Origin: Bianquea renquensis
Lineage (GTDB): Bacteria; Bacillota; Clostridia; Lachnospirales; Bianqueaceae
NCBI RefSeq assembly: GCF_014384895.1
Contig: NZ_JACRSQ010000019.1
Span: 1 to 64,000, forward strand
Reading direction: 5' to 3'
DNA length: 64,000 bases
Position 1 is the stretch's first letter. Every line of letters starts with the position of its first letter. Shown piece after piece: positions 35,737 to 44,613 of this stretch. The position numbers and the translations under genes are program-made. The notes below the pieces were generated by a model that had not been told where the DNA came from, did no database searches, and saw only the letters and a list, made by a program, of their open reading frames with translations.

Positions 35737-36429
35737 TCATCCTTTTCCCCAGGAAAGTACTTGTTCAAAGCCCATGGACTCATCCAAGAGCCAAAGGGAC
35801 ACATGGTCCTGCCGCTCGTCTAGAAAGCGGCAGTCCGCCTCCAAATCCTCGCTAGCTTCCTCCGGTGGAACGCTGATGCTGCCCACCTGCGCCTCCAGAC
35901 AGAAATCCAGAAGGCTCACCTCTTCCTCCGCGCTCCCTCGGCTCCACGGGTATTGTAGGGTGTCATACCACCCATACTCGAGGGCCTTGACTGCAATCTC
36001 CCAATTTCCCGTTGTAATCCCAATGTGGTGAATTCTACCTTCCCCCCTAGCCTTGGTCAGGGCATCAAAGAGTCCGCTGCCGTCGCCAGGGCGCGGTAAA
36101 AAATCAGGGTCATGAATCTGGAGGATATCCAGATACTCCGTCTTCAGATCCCCCAGCATAGCCGAAAGATCCCGCTCTAGCTCCTGCGCCGTGGAAGGAA
36201 TAAAACTTCCCGCCAGCACCACCTTCTCTCGAATCTGGCCCAGCCCCCGCCCAACTCGCCGCTGGACCTCTGCACAGGGGAGTCCTATATCAAAAAAAGT
36301 GACGCCAGAGTCTACCGCCCGCTGCAGTATTCTCGCCGCTTCCTCATAGGATCGATTTTTTAGGGGGCTCAACTCAAATCCAACGCTCCCAACCTGTAAC
36401 CCGGTCCGTCCCATATGCACCATTTTCAT
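35737..36429 (-). CDS. Degenerate aldo/keto reductase-like protein
   Basis: A 230-residue protein, short for the family (usually 280-370). The N terminus MVHMGRTGLQVGSVGFELSP and the barrel strands EYLDILQIHDPDF and IHHIGITTGN are clearly AKR. Of the catalytic tetrad, Asp47 and His106 remain, but the tyrosine position is Cys52 and the lysine position is Ser75, so reductase chemistry is not expected. The last third departs from the family and is acidic. AAGGAGG precedes the ATG by ten bases, and a consensus promoter stands upstream, so the gene is expressed rather than decayed. It shares an operon with sortase B; a binding or regulatory role is inferred. Confidence 0.78.
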   Translation of the reverse strand: MKMVHMGRTGLQVGSVGFELSPLKNRSYEEAARILQRAVDSGVTFFDIGLPCAEVQRRVGRGLGQIREKVVLAGSFIPSTAQELERDLSAMLGDLKTEYLDILQIHDPDFLPRPGDGSGLFDALTKARGEGRIHHIGITTGNWEIAVKALEYGWYDTLQYPWSRGSAEEEVSLLDFCLEAQVGSISVPPEEASEDLEADCRFLDERQDHVSLWLLDESMGFEQVLSWGKG

Positions 36430-36465
36430 CTGACTGTGTCCTCCTTAGCCGGATATTGCATTTTT

Positions 36466-36494
36466 ATTGTATCCTACTTTCTTTTTACCGTCAA
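36466..36494 (-). promoter_or_regulatory. Promoter of the AKR-like/srtB operon
   Basis: On the minus strand TTGACG (36494-36489) and TACAAT (36471-36466) are 17 bases apart. Confidence 0.72.
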
Positions 36495-36499
36495 GTGCA

Positions 36500-36528
36500 T
36501 TGCTTTGAAATCAAAAGGATGGTATACT
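36500..36528 (+). promoter_or_regulatory. Promoter of the pepF operon
   Basis: TTGCTT (36500-36505) and TATACT (36523-36528) are 17 bases apart, back to back with the leftward promoter. AAGGAGGT follows eight bases before the pepF start. Confidence 0.65.
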
Positions 36529-36565
36529 AGATGTAACACCAGTCAATAACTAAAGGAGGTACTGT

Positions 36566-38368
36566 ATGGAAAACACCGCCATTCGCCCCCGAGCCGAGAT
36601 ACCAGTCTCGGACACGTGGGACTTGACTCGTCTGTACGCCGATGAAGAAGCCTGGGAGAAAGACCTAAGCGCTCTGATGCCTATGGCCGAGGCCGTTGCC
36701 GCTTTTGCCGGCACTTTGGGAGACGGCGCCGCCACAGTAGCCCGTTGTCTTGCGTTAGAGACCGGTCTTTCCCGTAAAATGGAAAACGTGTACACCTACG
36801 CCAAGATGCGGCAGGATGAAGACAATACGCTGGACGCTCCCCAGACCATGACAGATCGCGCCATGAGCGTCAATGTGGCCATCAGCGAAAAGCTTGCCTT
36901 TCTACAGCCGGAGCTTCTGTCACTGGACGACGCAGTTTTAGCATCCTACCTGACCGCTGCCGAGCTGGCCGAGTATCGCCGCCCCCTTGAGGAGCTGATT
37001 CGGCAGAAGCCTCACACCCTCAGCGCACCGGAAGAACAGATTCTGGCCGGGATGGGGGAGCTGGCTGCCAGCCCGCAGCATATCTTTACTATGCTCAACA
37101 GTGCCGATATGAAGTACGATCCGATTCTTACGGGCGACGGCACCCGTCTGGATGTCACCAATGCAAACTTCATCCTTCTGCAGACCAGTGAAGATCGCTC
37201 CATCCGCGAAAAGGCCTTTGCCAGCTTTTACGCCGGATACCGGAGTCACGCCAATACACTGGCGGCCGCCTACAGCGCCAGCGTCAAAAAAGACGTCTTT
37301 TATGCGCGGACCCGCCACTATGCGTCGGCCCTCCAGATGTCCCTGGATGATGAAAACATCCCTATCGCCGTGTATGACAATCTGATCACTGTCATCCGCG
37401 ACCGGTTACCTGTTATGCACCGGTACGTAGAGCTGCGGAAGAAATTGCTTAGCCTTGATGCGCTGCACTGCTACGATATGTATGCCCCATTGGTGGCGGA
37501 ATTGAATCAGCACTACTCCTTCGATCAGGCGAAGGAGCTGGTGGCGCAAGCCCTGAAGCCATTGGGGGATGAGTACGGTCAAATTCTGCAAACCGGTCTC
37601 AACAGCCGGTGGATCGACGTCTACGAGAACAAAGGAAAATCCAGCGGCGCTTACTCCTGGGGGACCTATGACAGCTCACCCTATGTCCTGTTGAATTTTA
37701 CCGGCACCCTGGACAGCGTCTCCACGTTGGCCCATGAGATGGGCCACTCGCTCCACAGCTACTATTCCAACCAGCATCAGCCCTATCAGACGGCAGGCTA
37801 TAAGCTCTTTGTCGCGGAGGTTGCCTCCACCGTCAATGAGAATCTTCTGATTGAATATCTGCTTCGCCAGGACATCGAGGATTCCTTCCGGCTATACTTG
37901 CTGAATCAATATCTGGAAAACTTCAAGGGGACGATGTACCGGCAGACCATGTTTGCAGAGTTCGAGAGGGAGACCCACGCCCTGGTGGAATCGGGAAATG
38001 CTCTCAACAGTACGGTACTCTCCAATCTATATGCCTCCCTCTATGAGCAGTACCATGGACCCGCCCTGACCATGGATGAGGATATTCGGTATGAATGGTC
38101 CCGCATCCCTCATTTCTACCGGCCATTCTATGTTTACAAATACGCCACCGGCTATTCGGCCGCTGTGTATCTGAGTGAGCAGATTTTGTCCAAGGGATCC
38201 AGCGCCGTGACGCCATATCTGGAGTTCTTAAGCCTCGGCGGGAGTCAGGATCCTCTGGACAGCCTGCTTCACGCCGGCGTGGATATGACCCGCCCAGAAC
38301 CCATATCCCTGGCCCTTGACAAATTTGACAGGATCCTGTCTGACGCTGAAGAGATTGCAGCCCGCTGA
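36566..38368 (+). CDS. pepF: Oligoendopeptidase F (M3B metallopeptidase)
   Basis: A 600-residue cytoplasmic zinc peptidase that trims oligopeptides of roughly 7-17 residues. The zinc site HEMGH occupies residues 390-394, within TLAHEMGHSLHSYYS, and the third ligand glutamate lies in FVAEVASTVNENLL about 25 residues later, as in the M3B group. The late RIPHFYRPFYVYKYATGYSA carries the substrate-binding His/Tyr pair. Length is typical. It opens a rightward operon with the DUF1538 protein (15 bases on) and the PII-like protein; why a peptidase leads that unit is not known. Confidence 0.94.
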   Translation: MENTAIRPRAEIPVSDTWDLTRLYADEEAWEKDLSALMPMAEAVAAFAGTLGDGAATVARCLALETGLSRKMENVYTYAKMRQDEDNTLDAPQTMTDRAMSVNVAISEKLAFLQPELLSLDDAVLASYLTAAELAEYRRPLEELIRQKPHTLSAPEEQILAGMGELAASPQHIFTMLNSADMKYDPILTGDGTRLDVTNANFILLQTSEDRSIREKAFASFYAGYRSHANTLAAAYSASVKKDVFYARTRHYASALQMSLDDENIPIAVYDNLITVIRDRLPVMHRYVELRKKLLSLDALHCYDMYAPLVAELNQHYSFDQAKELVAQALKPLGDEYGQILQTGLNSRWIDVYENKGKSSGAYSWGTYDSSPYVLLNFTGTLDSVSTLAHEMGHSLHSYYSNQHQPYQTAGYKLFVAEVASTVNENLLIEYLLRQDIEDSFRLYLLNQYLENFKGTMYRQTMFAEFERETHALVESGNALNSTVLSNLYASLYEQYHGPALTMDEDIRYEWSRIPHFYRPFYVYKYATGYSAAVYLSEQILSKGSSAVTPYLEFLSLGGSQDPLDSLLHAGVDMTRPEPISLALDKFDRILSDAEEIAAR

Positions 38369-38383
38369 GGATAGGAGGAACGG

Positions 38384-39910
38384 ATGAATAAAAAATTAAA
38401 AGAAAAAATATTGGAAGCTTTATCGTCCGTACTGCCCATAACGCTGATCGTCGCCTTCTTAAGTATCACCATCGCGCCGCTTTCTGTTGGGACTCTTGTT
38501 CTCTTCCTTGTCGGCGCCATGCTGCTGATTGTCGGTATGGGGTTTTTCTCTCTCGGCTCCGACATGTCCATGATGCCCATCGGGGATGGCATCGGCGCTC
38601 AGCTGACCCGCTCTAAAAATCTCCTTTTGATCATCGGAATCGGCCTTTTGATCGGCACCGTCATCACCATTGCGGAACCGGATCTGAAGGTCTTAGCCAC
38701 CCAGGTTCCGGCCGTCCCGGACATGGTGCTGATTTTAACCGTCGCCGTAGGCGTAGGACTCTTTTTAGTTGTTGCCATGCTGCGCACCATCTTTCGGATC
38801 AAGCTATCGCACATGCTCATCGCCTTTTACCTTCTGGTTTTCATCTTGTCCATTTTCGTTCCCAATGACTTTATCCCTGTCGCCTTTGATTCCGGCGGCG
38901 TCACGACTGGGCCCATCACGGTACCTTTTATCATGGCGCTGGGGATCGGTATGGCATCCATCCGCGGTGATAAAAATTCCCAGGATGACAGCTTTGGCCT
39001 CGTGGCGCTGTGCAGCATCGGCCCCATTCTGGCGGTCATGCTGTTGGGGATCTTCTACAATCCTTCCACTGCCAACTACCAGCCCAGCACCATCTCCGAT
39101 CCGTCCACCACTGTGGATGTGGCGCAGGCATTCGGCTCAAATTTTCCCGTCTATTTTGAAGAGGTTCTCGTCGCCCTCGTCCCCATCCTCGTCTTTTCCA
39201 TCCTCTTTCAGCTGATCTCCCATTTCTTTAGGAGAAAACAGCTAGTCAAGGTGGGCGTGGGAATGGTCTATACTTTCATTGGACTGGTGCTGTTTTTGAC
39301 CGGCGCCAATGTGGGATTCATGCCTGCGGGACAATTTATCGGGTCTTCCATCGCTGCCTCCCCCTATAAGTGGCTGCTCATTCCCATCGGCATGGTCATC
39401 GGCTATTTCATCGTGACAGCGGAGCCGGCCGTCCACGTTTTAAACCGGCAAGTGGAGGAGATCTCACAGGGCGCGATTCCCCAGAAATCCATGCGGCTTT
39501 GCCTGTCCATCGGCGTCGCTGTCTCCATCGGGCTCTCCATGGTGCGAGTCCTGACGGGGATCTCCATCTATTGGATTCTGATTCCTGGATATGCCATCGC
39601 CATCGGGCTGACTTTCTTCGTTCCGCCGATCTTTACGGGTATTGCCTTTGACTCCGGCGGCGTCGCCAGCGGTCCTATGACCGCAACCTTCCTGCTTCCC
39701 TTTGCCATGGGAGCCTGTGAAAGCCTTGGCGGCAATATCTTAAATGACGCCTTTGGGGTTGTGGCTATGGTGGCCATGACTCCACTGATCACCATCCAGC
39801 TCATGGGCCTGATCTATAAAAAGAAAATGGCGCGTATCGCGGATGACGCCGCAAAAGAAAATGCGGATGACGCTGATGATATCATTGATTACGAGGAGAT
39901 TTCGGAATGA
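38384..39910 (+). CDS. DUF1538 integral membrane protein, internally duplicated
   Basis: A 508-residue polytopic membrane protein with about twelve helices, no known transport function. It consists of two homologous halves: AFDSGGV recurs at residues 167-173 and 421-427, each followed by GPxT, and AEP...VLxxQV recurs at 97-108 and 346-357. Inverted or direct repeats with a glycine-rich SGG motif are typical of secondary transporters with re-entrant loops, so a transporter is inferred. The C-terminal 25 residues are highly acidic. AGGAGG precedes the ATG. The stop codon overlaps the start of the tandem PII-like gene (ATGA), which implies translational coupling and a physical or regulatory partnership. 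Confidence 0.85.
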   Translation: MNKKLKEKILEALSSVLPITLIVAFLSITIAPLSVGTLVLFLVGAMLLIVGMGFFSLGSDMSMMPIGDGIGAQLTRSKNLLLIIGIGLLIGTVITIAEPDLKVLATQVPAVPDMVLILTVAVGVGLFLVVAMLRTIFRIKLSHMLIAFYLLVFILSIFVPNDFIPVAFDSGGVTTGPITVPFIMALGIGMASIRGDKNSQDDSFGLVALCSIGPILAVMLLGIFYNPSTANYQPSTISDPSTTVDVAQAFGSNFPVYFEEVLVALVPILVFSILFQLISHFFRRKQLVKVGVGMVYTFIGLVLFLTGANVGFMPAGQFIGSSIAASPYKWLLIPIGMVIGYFIVTAEPAVHVLNRQVEEISQGAIPQKSMRLCLSIGVAVSIGLSMVRVLTGISIYWILIPGYAIAIGLTFFVPPIFTGIAFDSGGVASGPMTATFLLPFAMGACESLGGNILNDAFGVVAMVAMTPLITIQLMGLIYKKKMARIADDAAKENADDADDIIDYEEISE

Positions 39911-40584
39911 ACAAATCCAATATCAAACTTCTGACGACCATCGTCGACCGTGGTCAGGGAGAAAAAATCGCCGCGATCTGCCGGCGACAACAGCTTACCT
40001 TTCATTTGGTCTGTCTCGGCTTAGGGACTGCCAGCTCTGAGATTTTGGACTGGTTTGGTCTGGGTGAAACGGACAAAGACGTGGTGCTGACCTTGGCAAG
40101 CAGCCAAAAAGTTTCGGCCATGCTCTCCATCTTTTCCGATGAGCTACAGATTAAGCGCCCTGGCAAGGGAATCGCCTTCTCGATTCCACTGTCCGGCATT
40201 GCCGGCTCCTTATTACAAGCTTTGTCAGAAGAATCCACACCACTCGAAAAGGAAGGAACCTCTATGGAAGAGTCTATCAAATTTGAACTTGTCATCGCCG
40301 TCGTCAACCCCGGGTACTGCGATCAGGCCGTCTCCGCCGCCAGAGGCGCAGGGGCCACCGGCGGAACCGCCATTCACGCTCGGGACGTAAGCCATGAGTC
40401 CGCAGAGAAATTTTTTGGCATCTCCATTCAGCAGGAGAGGGAAATCGTAGCGATCTTGATCAAAAAAGAGATCAAACAGGCGGTCATGCAAGCCGTCAAT
40501 CTGGCCGTCGGCGCCAAGACGCCGGCCAAAGGGCTTATTTTTGCACTGCCGGTGGATGATCTGATCGGCCTGACATTGAAATAA
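39907..40584 (+). CDS. Tandem PII-like signalling protein
   Basis: A 225-residue protein made of two PII-like (GlnB-fold) domains, about 5-100 and 122-225, joined by an acidic linker. The second half has the PII opening KFELVIAVVNPGYCDQAVSAAR and GATGGTAIHARDV before the T-loop position, which is short. PII proteins bind adenine nucleotides and 2-oxoglutarate and plug or gate membrane transporters; the classical AmtB-binding tyrosine is not evident. The ATG overlaps the DUF1538 stop by four bases. The inferred job is sensing a small metabolite and gating the DUF1538 protein; the ligand is unknown. Confidence 0.82.
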   Translation: MNKSNIKLLTTIVDRGQGEKIAAICRRQQLTFHLVCLGLGTASSEILDWFGLGETDKDVVLTLASSQKVSAMLSIFSDELQIKRPGKGIAFSIPLSGIAGSLLQALSEESTPLEKEGTSMEESIKFELVIAVVNPGYCDQAVSAARGAGATGGTAIHARDVSHESAEKFFGISIQQEREIVAILIKKEIKQAVMQAVNLAVGAKTPAKGLIFALPVDDLIGLTLK

Positions 40585-40852
40585 GGAGTCCCGCTTTATG
40601 AATTGCCGGGAGGACCTCCGCCCAGACGAGGTCGCCACGTCGTAAAATACACGCTTGTGTCATTTGGCAAGAATCTATAAATCTATTATAGACATGCACT
40701 GATTGAAAGTCTGAATGTAATTCGCTTAAAGGGGTAAAACAACTGCTATTGGCGTCATATTTGCCTGTGGAAATCATCGGAAACAAGCTGGATTTGTCAA
40801 AGAGTATTACTTTTCTGCCATCTTCATCAGAAGCATAGAGAGATGTAGACAC
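40535..40852 (-). CDS. Doubtful small ORF in the 40.6-41.0 kb gap
   Basis: The 454-base gap between the PII-like gene and the FAD enzyme contains this GTG-started frame of 105 codons, which overlaps the end of the PII-like gene on the other strand. No Shine-Dalgarno site is clear and I recognise no domain. The N-terminal 80 codons have a plausible composition (SEDGRKVILFDKS-like text with mixed residues), so it could be the relic of a decayed gene. Upstream of it the strand reads another short open stretch that ends in a stop. Nothing else is seen in the gap. Confidence 0.2.
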   Translation of the reverse strand: MSTSLYASDEDGRKVILFDKSSLFPMISTGKYDANSSCFTPLSELHSDFQSVHVYNRFIDSCQMTQACILRRGDLVWAEVLPAIHKAGLLISMSGRSDHPPAVQK

Positions 40853-41038
40853 AGCTTCTTACCCGTGAAAAGCAATCAGAATCCATAAATAGTCGCCTAT
40901 TTCTACTTGGCATGATTTTATAAAAAGCGGCAGAATGATCTATTCATTATGATTTGATCGTCGTTTACAATATTATGATTCTGCCAAATCTCATATGGAG
41001 AATGGGAGATGGAAACGGTACAGATTGGGGGGGAGCCA

Positions 41039-42304
41039 TCACGGTACAATAGCGCCATCCGCCCGCAAAATCGCCTTGATCCGTTCCAAATCGCATCCCC
41101 TCGTCTGGCCGCCATTCTCCCGCACCGCAACCGCTGCCGCAGCTCCTGCCGCCTGCCCCATGGCCATGCAGGAGGCCTTGACCCGGAATGCGGAATTGGC
41201 AAGGCGATCTCCTGAAGCACATCGTCCCGCCACATACACATTGTCTAAATCCCGAACAATCAGAGCGGATAGGGGGATCTGAGGAACCTGCCCATCTATC
41301 AGGAAAATCTGGTGGATTTCCTTCATTCCATCTTGGTGCAGGTCGATGGGATAGAAGGAATAGCAGATGCCATCGGGATAGGAAATTCCCCTTTCATATT
41401 CCTCCGCTGTAATATACCAGTCGCCCAGAATGCGCCTTGTCTCCCGCATACCAGTCTCCGGTGCGATATTTTCCACTGTGAGCCCTGTCTCCGCTTTTTT
41501 TAGAGCCTTCATCACGCGGTAAACGGATCGCCGACCTTCAATGTCGGCCCACATCTTACTTTCACTGTCGGCCCCGTTAAAACCGGAGATATGATTCACA
41601 TTGTTTCCGTTTTGACACCGCAGCGTCTTGATGGGGTGCCGCATCGTATCCTCTTCCAGCAGCTCGCCCGTCTCATAGAAAGCGCTGAGCGTCTTCTCAT
41701 CACGGACCTTCCCGACTTGTGCAGCCTGAAAATAGTAGCGCACAGTTCCTGGCTGAAGGATCCCGGATTCAGCGTCGCCACACTCGTAGGCGGCTCCCGC
41801 CCAAGCGCAGATATCTCCATCCCCCGTACAATCGATAACCATGGAAGCCCGGATTCTCCGCAGCCCCCCTTTAGTGCTGATGATCACGGCCTGAACCTTT
41901 CGCCCCTCCGTCTCCACAGCAACGGCCGGCTGTCCATAATACAGCCGTACACCGGCTGATAACAACATCTCGTCCATCCAGTGGCCCGCCGCCGGAATAT
42001 TAACTTTAACCCCCAACTGGGAATGGGGAACATCTTTTGTCATGTCCGGAATGTGGGCAAATCCCCGATCTGCAAGACTGACCACAAACTCCCATCCGAT
42101 GCCCCGAATCACTTGCCTTTTATGCGCGTAAAACAGCGCAACATCGTTATTTCCCATAACTGTCATAATTCCGCCTGGCATGCCGTAGCGCTCAACTAGC
42201 GCTGTTTTCATACCGGCTCTGGCCGCCTGCACCGCAGCACAAAACCCTGCGCTGCCTGCGCCGCAGACCAATACATCCACCGCATCTATATCGTGACATT
42301 CCAT
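41039..42304 (-). CDS. FAD-dependent oxidoreductase (FAD_oxidored family)
   Basis: A 421-residue flavoprotein. The N-terminal Rossmann dinucleotide site is VDVLVCGAGSAGFCAAVQAAR, followed by VERYGMPGG, the pattern of the FAD_oxidored family that is often wrongly annotated as xanthan lyase. DCTGDGDICAWAG at about residue 175 and YVAGRCASGDRLANSAFRV near the end complete the FAD fold. The reaction is unknown; family members accompany sugar importers in Clostridia and may oxidise a sugar derivative. The start ATG shares its first base with the TGA stop of the upstream AraC gene (TGATG), so translation is coupled. It is the only catabolic enzyme in this second sugar locus. Confidence 0.85.
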   Translation of the reverse strand: MECHDIDAVDVLVCGAGSAGFCAAVQAARAGMKTALVERYGMPGGIMTVMGNNDVALFYAHKRQVIRGIGWEFVVSLADRGFAHIPDMTKDVPHSQLGVKVNIPAAGHWMDEMLLSAGVRLYYGQPAVAVETEGRKVQAVIISTKGGLRRIRASMVIDCTGDGDICAWAGAAYECGDAESGILQPGTVRYYFQAAQVGKVRDEKTLSAFYETGELLEEDTMRHPIKTLRCQNGNNVNHISGFNGADSESKMWADIEGRRSVYRVMKALKKAETGLTVENIAPETGMRETRRILGDWYITAEEYERGISYPDGICYSFYPIDLHQDGMKEIHQIFLIDGQVPQIPLSALIVRDLDNVYVAGRCASGDRLANSAFRVKASCMAMGQAAGAAAAVAVRENGGQTRGCDLERIKAILRADGAIVP

Positions 42305-44490
42305 CACTCTACCGTCTCCTCTCTGCTCAACTTCCGATACTCTGATGGTGAGATATGAAAGGCTTTCTTAAATTTTCTTGCAAAGCTAACTCCATCCACA
42401 TAGCCCACGCGTTCTGTAATCTCCTGCACGGAGAGTTCTGTTTCCCGCAGAAGCTGTCTAGCCTTCTCCATTCGTAGCTTTGAAACATACTGGATATAGC
42501 TACAGCCAACCTCCTCTTTGAAGTAGCCGCTCAAATAATGCATTGATAAGTGAAAATGGTCCGCCACTGCAGATAGTGTCAAGTCTGTGTCGGTAAAATG
42601 CTCCTGCAAATAGGCTACAATATCTTCAATGGAGTTCCCCTCCCTGTGCGGCCTCAGCACTTCTTTCTCGATGTCGTAGAATACCGTCTCCATCTGCATT
42701 TGAAATGCATGCCTCTCTTCACAATCCAGGCTCAGAATCTCCGACGCCAATTCCTGACTAAGCTTCGCCTGCATCACATGGTGGAACACCTCATGGAGCA
42801 GTTCATAATAATGAAAGCGCTGTTTTTCTGCCGATAGGTTTTGCTCCTCCACTTTGTCCAGCAGCCTCCGAAAAAGCACTGTTATCTGCTTCGCATTTCC
42901 AATCTGAAGGCTCCTCCGAAAAGCCTCCAATTCCTCATCGCAGAAATAATAACTCTCGTTGCACAGCCGGGCCATTCTCTCAAAGAAGGAGGCGCCTTCG
43001 ACCCCTGTTGTCATACATTGCCTGGCGCATACGACCGCCTCCGCATAGGATCGCCCCATTGCGCTAAGGCTTTCATATACCTGTCCGAAACAGATTAGCT
43101 TAGGTTCCTCCCCCGAATCTTTTAAAAACGCCTGAACCTGCGCCGCCGCCATCCGCCGCTGTTTTCCATGGGAATCCTTCCCGCTCAGCTGGAGCAGAAC
43201 CGCCGCCGCCATCCGCCCCTTGATGGTGGTCAGGCGGTGAATACTGTAGCGGCGTTGCTCAAGAAGGCAATCGCAAATTTCATCCATCCCCACCCTCTGG
43301 GCGGCTATGATAAGCATAACGGCGAAATGATCGCCCTCGATGCTAACCTGGCTCAGCTCAAAGAATTTTCGGAGGAGATTTTCCTCCTGGATCATCCCGG
43401 AAAAAACTAAAGTACTGGTCTGCTGTCGGAAGACAGGGCTAATCTCATACAGCCTGCGGGATAGCGCTTGATTTTCCATAGCCTCCAAGTTCATGACCTG
43501 AGAAATGGCGTCAAATTCATTCTTCGCCTTCTCCAGCGGCAGTGTCTTCCCATGCTCCATGGCCATGCGGCTTAAAAAACCGATGGGACGGTAATTTCTC
43601 CGGCTGAAATAGATCGATAGCAGCACGCTTATGGCAAACAGAAGGATGAGCACGAGATAGCTCATCTGCTGCATCTCCCGAATCCGGCTAAACATTTTGT
43701 TCTCGTTCAACGCCAGTTCAATCTGAATCCCCGTTCTATCTGATTGATAGGCGTATACGGCGATTCCTTGCTCTCCCTCGAAAGAGATTCCGCTGTCTGG
43801 CGTATCAACTTTGGCAAATACCTGGCCTCCGGGTATGATCAGCCGCGCGCTGCTGTCATAGTCGCGGAGCAGGTTCTCTAGCATCGTTTCCATCCGGAAC
43901 GCTGGCACGATAAAACCCACTGTGGCCACAACCGTTCCCCCACTGCTGAGGGGATAGCAGCACAGTAAATACGCGGATCGATTGAGCTCCCGCCCCTCGG
44001 ATGTGTACAAACTGAAAAAGGCAATGGTGTCAATCTCCATCAGCGCTTTTATGGCGGCGGCCGCACTCTCCCCATCTACACCTAGGATTCTGCTCATATA
44101 TACGTCGGCAGTGGCCTTTCCCCTGGCAGAGAATATCTCTTCCGTGTGATACGTGATAAAAATATCCTCAAAAAAAGAGTTGGACGCGCGAATTTTTCCT
44201 AGCTCCTCAATCCCCTGGATCATGCGGTAATCTCCCTGAGACAATTTATACCGCATTAAATACCCATTGCTGAGACAGAGATCGGCAATATTTTTCAGAG
44301 ATTGCACCTCTTTATCCAGTTCCATACTCACCTGGTGAAATTGCGCCATGACCGATGTTTTCGTCTCCTCCCGCAGGATTTTAACTGCGTTAATGAAAAG
44401 AGCGGTGATCACAATAAAAATAAAAACCGCCAGAACGAGATAGGACAAAAAGTACCGAGCCAGGGTTTTACTTTTCAATCTGAAATCCAT
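42304..44490 (-). CDS. Membrane-bound AraC-family regulator, second locus
   Basis: A 728-residue one-component sensor of the same architecture as the regulator at 4.5 kb: membrane helices at about 12-35 and 278-296, an extracellular domain between them, a cytoplasmic linker and a C-terminal AraC pair of helix-turn-helices (TLSAVADHFHLSMHYLSGYFK and SVQEITERVGYVDGVSFARKF). It probably senses a sugar or its loaded binding protein and activates the adjacent transporter. It follows the binding-protein gene after about 120 bases containing an imperfect hairpin (44538-44564). The two regulators share only family-level resemblance, so each likely serves its own importer. Confidence 0.87.
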   Translation of the reverse strand: MDFRLKSKTLARYFLSYLVLAVFIFIVITALFINAVKILREETKTSVMAQFHQVSMELDKEVQSLKNIADLCLSNGYLMRYKLSQGDYRMIQGIEELGKIRASNSFFEDIFITYHTEEIFSARGKATADVYMSRILGVDGESAAAAIKALMEIDTIAFFSLYTSEGRELNRSAYLLCCYPLSSGGTVVATVGFIVPAFRMETMLENLLRDYDSSARLIIPGGQVFAKVDTPDSGISFEGEQGIAVYAYQSDRTGIQIELALNENKMFSRIREMQQMSYLVLILLFAISVLLSIYFSRRNYRPIGFLSRMAMEHGKTLPLEKAKNEFDAISQVMNLEAMENQALSRRLYEISPVFRQQTSTLVFSGMIQEENLLRKFFELSQVSIEGDHFAVMLIIAAQRVGMDEICDCLLEQRRYSIHRLTTIKGRMAAAVLLQLSGKDSHGKQRRMAAAQVQAFLKDSGEEPKLICFGQVYESLSAMGRSYAEAVVCARQCMTTGVEGASFFERMARLCNESYYFCDEELEAFRRSLQIGNAKQITVLFRRLLDKVEEQNLSAEKQRFHYYELLHEVFHHVMQAKLSQELASEILSLDCEERHAFQMQMETVFYDIEKEVLRPHREGNSIEDIVAYLQEHFTDTDLTLSAVADHFHLSMHYLSGYFKEEVGCSYIQYVSKLRMEKARQLLRETELSVQEITERVGYVDGVSFARKFKKAFHISPSEYRKLSREETVE

Positions 44491-44613
44491 CCTGGAACGC
44501 CTCCCATACAGATTTCCATCATCTTAGACAGCGACAAGCGTCACCGCGAAAATCGCGACGACGCCGGTCTTTTTCTATTGTGAACGACATCACCCATCCA
44601 CATGCCAGGGGGT

